The translations under genes were made by a program, and so were the position numbers. Under the pieces are notes generated by a model. It saw only the letters and a program-made list of their open reading frames with translations, ran no database searches and had not been told where the DNA came from. A DNA stretch of 17,145 nucleotides, taken from an uncultured Collinsella sp. (lineage in GTDB: Bacteria > Actinomycetota > Coriobacteriia > Coriobacteriales > Coriobacteriaceae). This document shows positions 13,505-17,145 of the stretch, piece by piece; positions within the stretch are counted from its first letter, which is position 1, and every line of letters starts with the position of its first letter. The stretch spans positions 1 through 17,145 of the forward strand of contig UQKU01000038.1 in the NCBI GenBank assembly GCA_900541675.1, in the 5' to 3' direction.

Positions 13505-15700
13505 CTACTGGCCCGTAGAGGGGTCGGGCGTGGGCGTAGGATCGGGGGTAGGCGTCGGCGTGCCACCGTCGCCACCCGTGCCACCATTGCCACCCGTGCC
13601 ACCGTCGCCACCTGTCGTACCGCTATCGCCGGTGGTGTTGCCGCCCGGGGTTTCAGTGGTTGTCGTTGTCGTTGTCGTTGTCGTTGTGGTGGTCGTGGTC
13701 TCTTCCTCTTCTTTTCCCTCGTCTTTATCCTCTTCGTCTTTCTTTTTGTTGTTTGTGCCGTAGAACTTCCAGACGTTATTGTTCTTGTACGTGGGAGCCG
13801 TTCCGGTCGAGAATTCCTCGCGCTCGGTGCCCGCAAGAACGGTGTTCATGAACTTCTTAAAGACGGGCAGGTTGGTGCTGTCGCCCAGCAGGTCCGAACC
13901 GTACTTTTGGATGGGAATCTCGCCTGCGGAATAACCGGTCCACAGGGCGCATGTCAGTTGCGGCGTGAAGCCGCAGAACCACAGGTTGGTGGTGTTGTCA
14001 GTGGTGCCCGTCTTGCCGGCATAGGGCTGGTTGACGTTCAGCGCGCCGGCGGCACCCGTGCCGCTGCCCTGCATGACGCCGGATAGAACATCGGTAACCG
14101 CGGCAGCCTCGCCTTCGGTGAGCACCTGCGTGGGATTGTCGGTGTGCTGGTACAGAACCGAGCCGGTACGCGAGTCGATCTCGGTAATGGCGATGGGCTG
14201 ACGGTAGTAGCCACCGTTGGCAAACGTTGCGTAGGCCGATGCCATCTCGAGCGGTGAGATGGACCCGGTGCCGAGCGTCATGACGGGAACGTCCTCGATA
14301 TTGTCTTTGGCGGGATCGATGCCAAGCTTTTTGACGAGCGACATGATCTTGTCATTGCCGATGGCTTCGGCCACCTGAATGTAGCCGGTGTTGGATGAGT
14401 ATGCCGTTGCCTGCTTAAGCGTGATGTTGCCATAGCTCTGGTTGCCGTAGTTTTGCACCTCGGTCGTGGTGCCCTTGGCCTTGAGCGGCGAGTTGCAGTT
14501 GAGGGTGACGTTGGGGTTCATACCGTTTTGGATGGCAGTTGCCAGCGTAAAGGCCTTAAACGTGGAGCCCACGGGGCGCTTTGCCGTAGCGTGGTTCACG
14601 TGATTCTCGTCGGCGTTGTAGTCGTAGCCGCCTACCATGCACTTGATGTAGCCGGTCTTGGGGTCAACGACGACCATGCCCATGTCCAGGCCGTCGAGCG
14701 AAAGCGTGTCGAGCTGCGAGCGCACAGCCTCCTCGGCCACCTGCTGCATGGTGGGGTCGATGGTGGTCTTGACGGTCAGACCGCCCTTAAAGAGCACGTC
14801 GGTGGAGAACTCCTGCTCAAGCAACTGCTTAACGTAGGAGACAAAGTAGGGCTGAGAGTACACATCGACGCCACTGCCCGAAATCTCGGTCACGTTAAGC
14901 GTGATGGGCTCAGCCTGTGCGGCATCGTGCTCTTCCTGCGTGATGTGGCCCAGACGCAGCATGTTGTCCAGAACCTTATTGCGGCGGGACAGCGCCAAGT
15001 CGGGATTAACCGTGGGGTCGTACTGCGAGGGCGAGTTGGGAAGGCCGATGAGCAGCGCGGCCTCGCTCAGGGTGAGGTCGGCGGCGGTTTTGGACAGATA
15101 GGTCTCGGCGGCGGCCTCGATTCCATATGCTCCATGGCCGTAGTAGATGGTGTTGAGGTACATCATGAGGATCTCGTCTTTGGAGTACATATCCTCCATC
15201 TTGATGGCGATATAGGCCTCGCGCACCTTACGCTCGATGGTCGAGTCGAATTGTTCCTCCTGCAAGATGGTGTTGCGAACCAGCTGCTGGGTGATGGTCG
15301 ATGCGCCCTCGTGGCCGCCGGTGAGGGTTGCCACCGATGCGCGTGCAATGCCCCAGAGGTCGATGCCGCCATGCTCGTAGAAGCGCTCGTCCTCAACGTC
15401 GACGGTGCCCTGCAGCACGTACGGGGACACTTGGTCCTTGGTGACGGACTTGCGGTTTTGCGTGTAGAAACTCGCAATGGTATTGCCGTTGCAGTCGACG
15501 ATGTCGGTGGGCTCGCTCACCAGATACGCGTTGGCATCGGTGTAGTCGGGCAGATCGGACAGCCAGCGGTTGACATTGCCGATCATGCCGATGCCAAACG
15601 CTACGCCCGCGATAAGCAGAAAGCCCAAAAACGAGAGCAAGATCATGGGAAGGGCATGTGTCTTAGAGCGACCGCGCCCCTGTCGTTGGCGAGGACCCAT
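13505..15700 (-). CDS. Class A penicillin-binding protein (bifunctional transglycosylase/transpeptidase)
   Basis: This 731-residue envelope enzyme polymerises and crosslinks peptidoglycan. A basic cytoplasmic N terminus precedes one membrane helix (about residues 16-41). The GT51 transglycosylase domain follows, with EDERFYEH (catalytic E103) and GASTITQQLVRN at 132-143. The transpeptidase domain has its nucleophile in S379-T-F-K382, the SxN motif at S435-S-N437 and K563-T-G565. Residues 651-731 form a low-complexity tail: a Lys/Glu/Asp stretch, 15 threonines (668-682), a Gly-rich part and PT repeats. ATG at 15698-15700 has GGAGGT a few bases upstream; an upstream in-frame start adding 20 residues lacks such support. 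It resembles PBP1a/PonA, but the exact paralogue is not assigned. Confidence 0.95.
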   Translation of the reverse strand: MGPRQRQGRGRSKTHALPMILLSFLGFLLIAGVAFGIGMIGNVNRWLSDLPDYTDANAYLVSEPTDIVDCNGNTIASFYTQNRKSVTKDQVSPYVLQGTVDVEDERFYEHGGIDLWGIARASVATLTGGHEGASTITQQLVRNTILQEEQFDSTIERKVREAYIAIKMEDMYSKDEILMMYLNTIYYGHGAYGIEAAAETYLSKTAADLTLSEAALLIGLPNSPSQYDPTVNPDLALSRRNKVLDNMLRLGHITQEEHDAAQAEPITLNVTEISGSGVDVYSQPYFVSYVKQLLEQEFSTDVLFKGGLTVKTTIDPTMQQVAEEAVRSQLDTLSLDGLDMGMVVVDPKTGYIKCMVGGYDYNADENHVNHATAKRPVGSTFKAFTLATAIQNGMNPNVTLNCNSPLKAKGTTTEVQNYGNQSYGNITLKQATAYSSNTGYIQVAEAIGNDKIMSLVKKLGIDPAKDNIEDVPVMTLGTGSISPLEMASAYATFANGGYYRQPIAITEIDSRTGSVLYQHTDNPTQVLTEGEAAAVTDVLSGVMQGSGTGAAGALNVNQPYAGKTGTTDNTTNLWFCGFTPQLTCALWTGYSAGEIPIQKYGSDLLGDSTNLPVFKKFMNTVLAGTEREEFSTGTAPTYKNNNVWKFYGTNNKKKDEEDKDEGKEEEETTTTTTTTTTTTTTTETPGGNTTGDSGTTGGDGGTGGNGGTGGDGGTPTPTPDPTPTPDPSTGQ
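13562..13615. repeat. Three 18-bp tandem repeats in the PBP gene tail
   Basis: Units at 13562-13579, 13580-13597 and 13598-13615 are nearly identical, with GCCACCGTCGCCACCCGT as the first unit. They encode the Gly-rich tail (GGTGGN/D units on the minus strand). The period is a multiple of three, so copy-number changes keep the frame. Confidence 0.8.
13660..13687. repeat. Hexanucleotide repeat encoding poly-threonine
   Basis: TTGTCG is repeated 4.7 times and, read on the minus strand, encodes alternating ACA and ACG threonine codons within a 15-threonine run. Slippage would alter tail length by two residues without a frameshift. Confidence 0.85.
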
Positions 15701-15861
15701 ATATTGACCTCCAGGTATGTCGTGCCAGGCGGCAGGTATGCTACCGAGCAGGATGGACATAAGTTATTACACGATAAACCAATCGGGGCATGCGGGGCCT
15801 CGTGTATGCTGGTTGGCAGCAATTTTCAGAGTGAAAGCACACCTTGGCAAGGAGTTTACCG
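15701..15861. promoter_or_regulatory. Divergent intergenic region between PBP and U32 genes
   Basis: The 161-bp gap must hold outward promoters for both genes. On the plus strand TATGCT (15805-15810) could be a -10 element for the U32 gene, but no good -35 is seen. On the minus strand only weak AT-rich candidates lie near 15764-15776. No palindromic operator stands out. Confidence 0.3.
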
Positions 15862-17145
15862 ATGGCGATTCGGCCGATGGAATCGAGCGGACAATGCGAA
15901 AGCGAGTTGGCGGCGGCTGAAGTGGCGCTGCCCGAACTGCTGGCGCCTGCTGGCGGACTCGACCAGATGCTCGCGGCGATTGCGGCGGGTGCCGATGCCA
16001 TCTATGCGGGGCTGGACGGATTCAACGCTCGAGCGAGCGCGCATGGCTTTAGCGATGATGAGTTCGCGCGCGGTTGTGCCGTGGCCCATGCCCATGGCGT
16101 GCGTGTGTACGTGACGCTCAACGTGTTCGTGTTCGATGATGAGCTTGCCGACGCCGTAGCGTTGGGGGCGCATGCGCACGTGTTGGGTGCCGATGCGTTG
16201 ATTGTGGCCGATGCCGGGCTGACCTGTGCGCTTCGTGCGGCGATTCCGGGAGTCGAGATTCACCTGTCCACTCAGGCGGGCGCTCATAGCGAGGGTGCCG
16301 TGCAGTTGGCTGCCAAGGAGTTGGGCGTTGAGCGCGTGACGACTGCGCGCGAGCTGAGCGTGGTAGAGATTGAGACGCTTTGCGCTACTGGCGTGCCCAT
16401 CGAGGTGTTCTGTCACGGCGCTATTTGCATTGGATACTCGGGTGCGTGCGGGTTCTCTGCCCTTCGACGTGGCCGCTCTGCGATGCGCGGTGATTGCACT
16501 CAACCGTGCCGTCTATCCTATGACTTGGTGGACGAGGCGGGGCAGAGTGTTGTCGCTGTCGAAGGGGATCGTCTGCTTTGTCCGCGTGACTATCTGGGCA
16601 TCGCGCATCTGCCCGAGCTTGTTGCCGCCGGCGTGGCATCGCTCAAGATCGAGGGGCGCATGAAGAATCCCGACTACGTCTTTAACGTGGTGAGGGTGTG
16701 GCGTCGGGCGCTCAATATGCTGCGCGACGGCACATGGGATGCCGATGCGGTGCCGGCGCTTGAGCGCGAGCTGGGAAGGTCGTTCAACCGCGGCTTTACC
16801 GATGCGTATCTGCGGGGTCGTTCGGGCGCCGAGCTCATGAGCTTTGAGCGCGCGATCAACCAGGGCGTGCGCGTGGGCCACTTGGTGGCGGTGGGTCACG
16901 AAGAGGTGACGGTTGAGCTTGATGCCGCCGTGGCGGCGGGCGATACGCTCGAGATCCGATTTTACCCGGGTGCCGACGCGCGTCCCGATGTGCCCAAGCG
17001 CTGGCCACAGGTGCCTTGCCCCGTGGATGCCGCTGCGGGAGAGCGCATCGTCGTGCATTGCAAACGCAAGGTGGACGCGGGCTGCGAGGTCTATCTGATT
17101 CGCAGTGCCGGCGTGCTGGGGCAGACGGCAACGGTGTTGGAGCGC
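15862..17145 (+). CDS. Peptidase U32 family protein (3' truncated by window)
   Basis: The frame is open from ATG 15862 to the window end, giving 428 residues so far. AAGGAG stands seven bases before the ATG. Diagnostic parts are PELLAPAGGLDQMLAAIAAG with ADAIYAGL near residues 25-50, then VYVTLN, IHLSTQAGA, the HGAICIGYSGACGFS segment and SLKIEGRMKNPDYV. FNRGFTDAYLRG occurs further on. Cysteines at 189, 196, 212 and 216 (C-x6-C-x15-C-x3-C) fit the iron-sulfur ligands reported for U32 relatives. Known U32 proteins include RlhA (23S rRNA hydroxylation), TrhP (tRNA uridine hydroxylation) and UbiU/UbiV; protease activity is claimed for a few. The full length, and so the subfamily, cannot be judged here. 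RNA hydroxylation is the likelier role, by inference. Confidence 0.9.
   Translation, partial: MAIRPMESSGQCESELAAAEVALPELLAPAGGLDQMLAAIAAGADAIYAGLDGFNARASAHGFSDDEFARGCAVAHAHGVRVYVTLNVFVFDDELADAVALGAHAHVLGADALIVADAGLTCALRAAIPGVEIHLSTQAGAHSEGAVQLAAKELGVERVTTARELSVVEIETLCATGVPIEVFCHGAICIGYSGACGFSALRRGRSAMRGDCTQPCRLSYDLVDEAGQSVVAVEGDRLLCPRDYLGIAHLPELVAAGVASLKIEGRMKNPDYVFNVVRVWRRALNMLRDGTWDADAVPALERELGRSFNRGFTDAYLRGRSGAELMSFERAINQGVRVGHLVAVGHEEVTVELDAAVAAGDTLEIRFYPGADARPDVPKRWPQVPCPVDAAAGERIVVHCKRKVDAGCEVYLIRSAGVLGQTATVLER

Noticed and set aside
13491..13763. Short-period repeats at the PBP 3' end considered as a CRISPR-like or satellite array
   Set aside because: Units are 6 and 18 bp without spacers and lie in frame inside a coding region, encoding a Thr/Gly/Pro tail.
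14453..16114. 553-codon plus-strand frame opposite the penicillin-binding protein gene
   Set aside because: It overlaps a class A PBP gene with all catalytic motifs intact and enters the U32 gene in a different frame; its own product has no recognisable domain.

Overview
This window looks like a chromosomal segment of a Coriobacteriia member (Actinomycetota), most like Collinsella. The reasons are the high GC, frequent GTG and TTG starts, zinc-type S14, and the gene order secY-adk-map-infA-rpmJ-rpsM-rpsK-rpsD-rpoA-rplQ-truA. The genus is inferred from general resemblance and was not tested by any search.

Layout. Positions 1-556 hold the 3' part of an XdhC-family gene (molybdenum hydroxylase maturation). 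A 325-bp gap (557-881) follows, with a long imperfect inverted repeat, a tandem octamer and a candidate promoter. Positions 882-7123 carry the spc-type operon: rplE, rpsN(Z), rpsH, rplF, rplR, rpsE, rpmD, rplO, secY, adk, map. After a candidate internal promoter, positions 7228-10606 carry the alpha-operon genes infA, rpmJ, rpsM, rpsK, rpsD, rpoA, rplQ, ended by a strong UUCG-loop terminator. Then come truA, a degenerate GT2-like glycosyltransferase gene, and a solitary argR with its own terminator. A class A penicillin-binding protein gene converges on argR from the minus strand. Divergent from it is a peptidase-U32-family gene that runs off the window end.

How the genes work together. The central 9.7 kb makes ribosomal proteins of both subunits, initiation factor IF-1, the RNA polymerase alpha subunit, the SecY translocon channel, adenylate kinase and methionine aminopeptidase. 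This is the usual grouping of translation, transcription and protein export. Spacing varies. From rplR to map the genes touch or overlap (rplO/secY and adk/map overlap). The rplE-rpsN, rpsN-rpsH, rplF-rplR and infA-rpmJ spacers are longer and contain clear inverted repeats.

Most of the window is ordinary housekeeping sequence, and I see no CRISPR array, prophage, IS element, tRNA or rRNA. Points worth a second look are: the spc gene cluster starting at rplE directly after xdhC, with no rplX/rplN upstream and a repeat-like element at the junction; an ArgR with Asn in place of the first Asp of the arginine-binding GDD motif; a palindrome overlapping the argR start-site region; the GT2-like protein lacking its metal-binding acidic motif; hairpins that embed the rpsN and rplF stop codons; and the low-complexity, repeat-encoded tail of the penicillin-binding protein.
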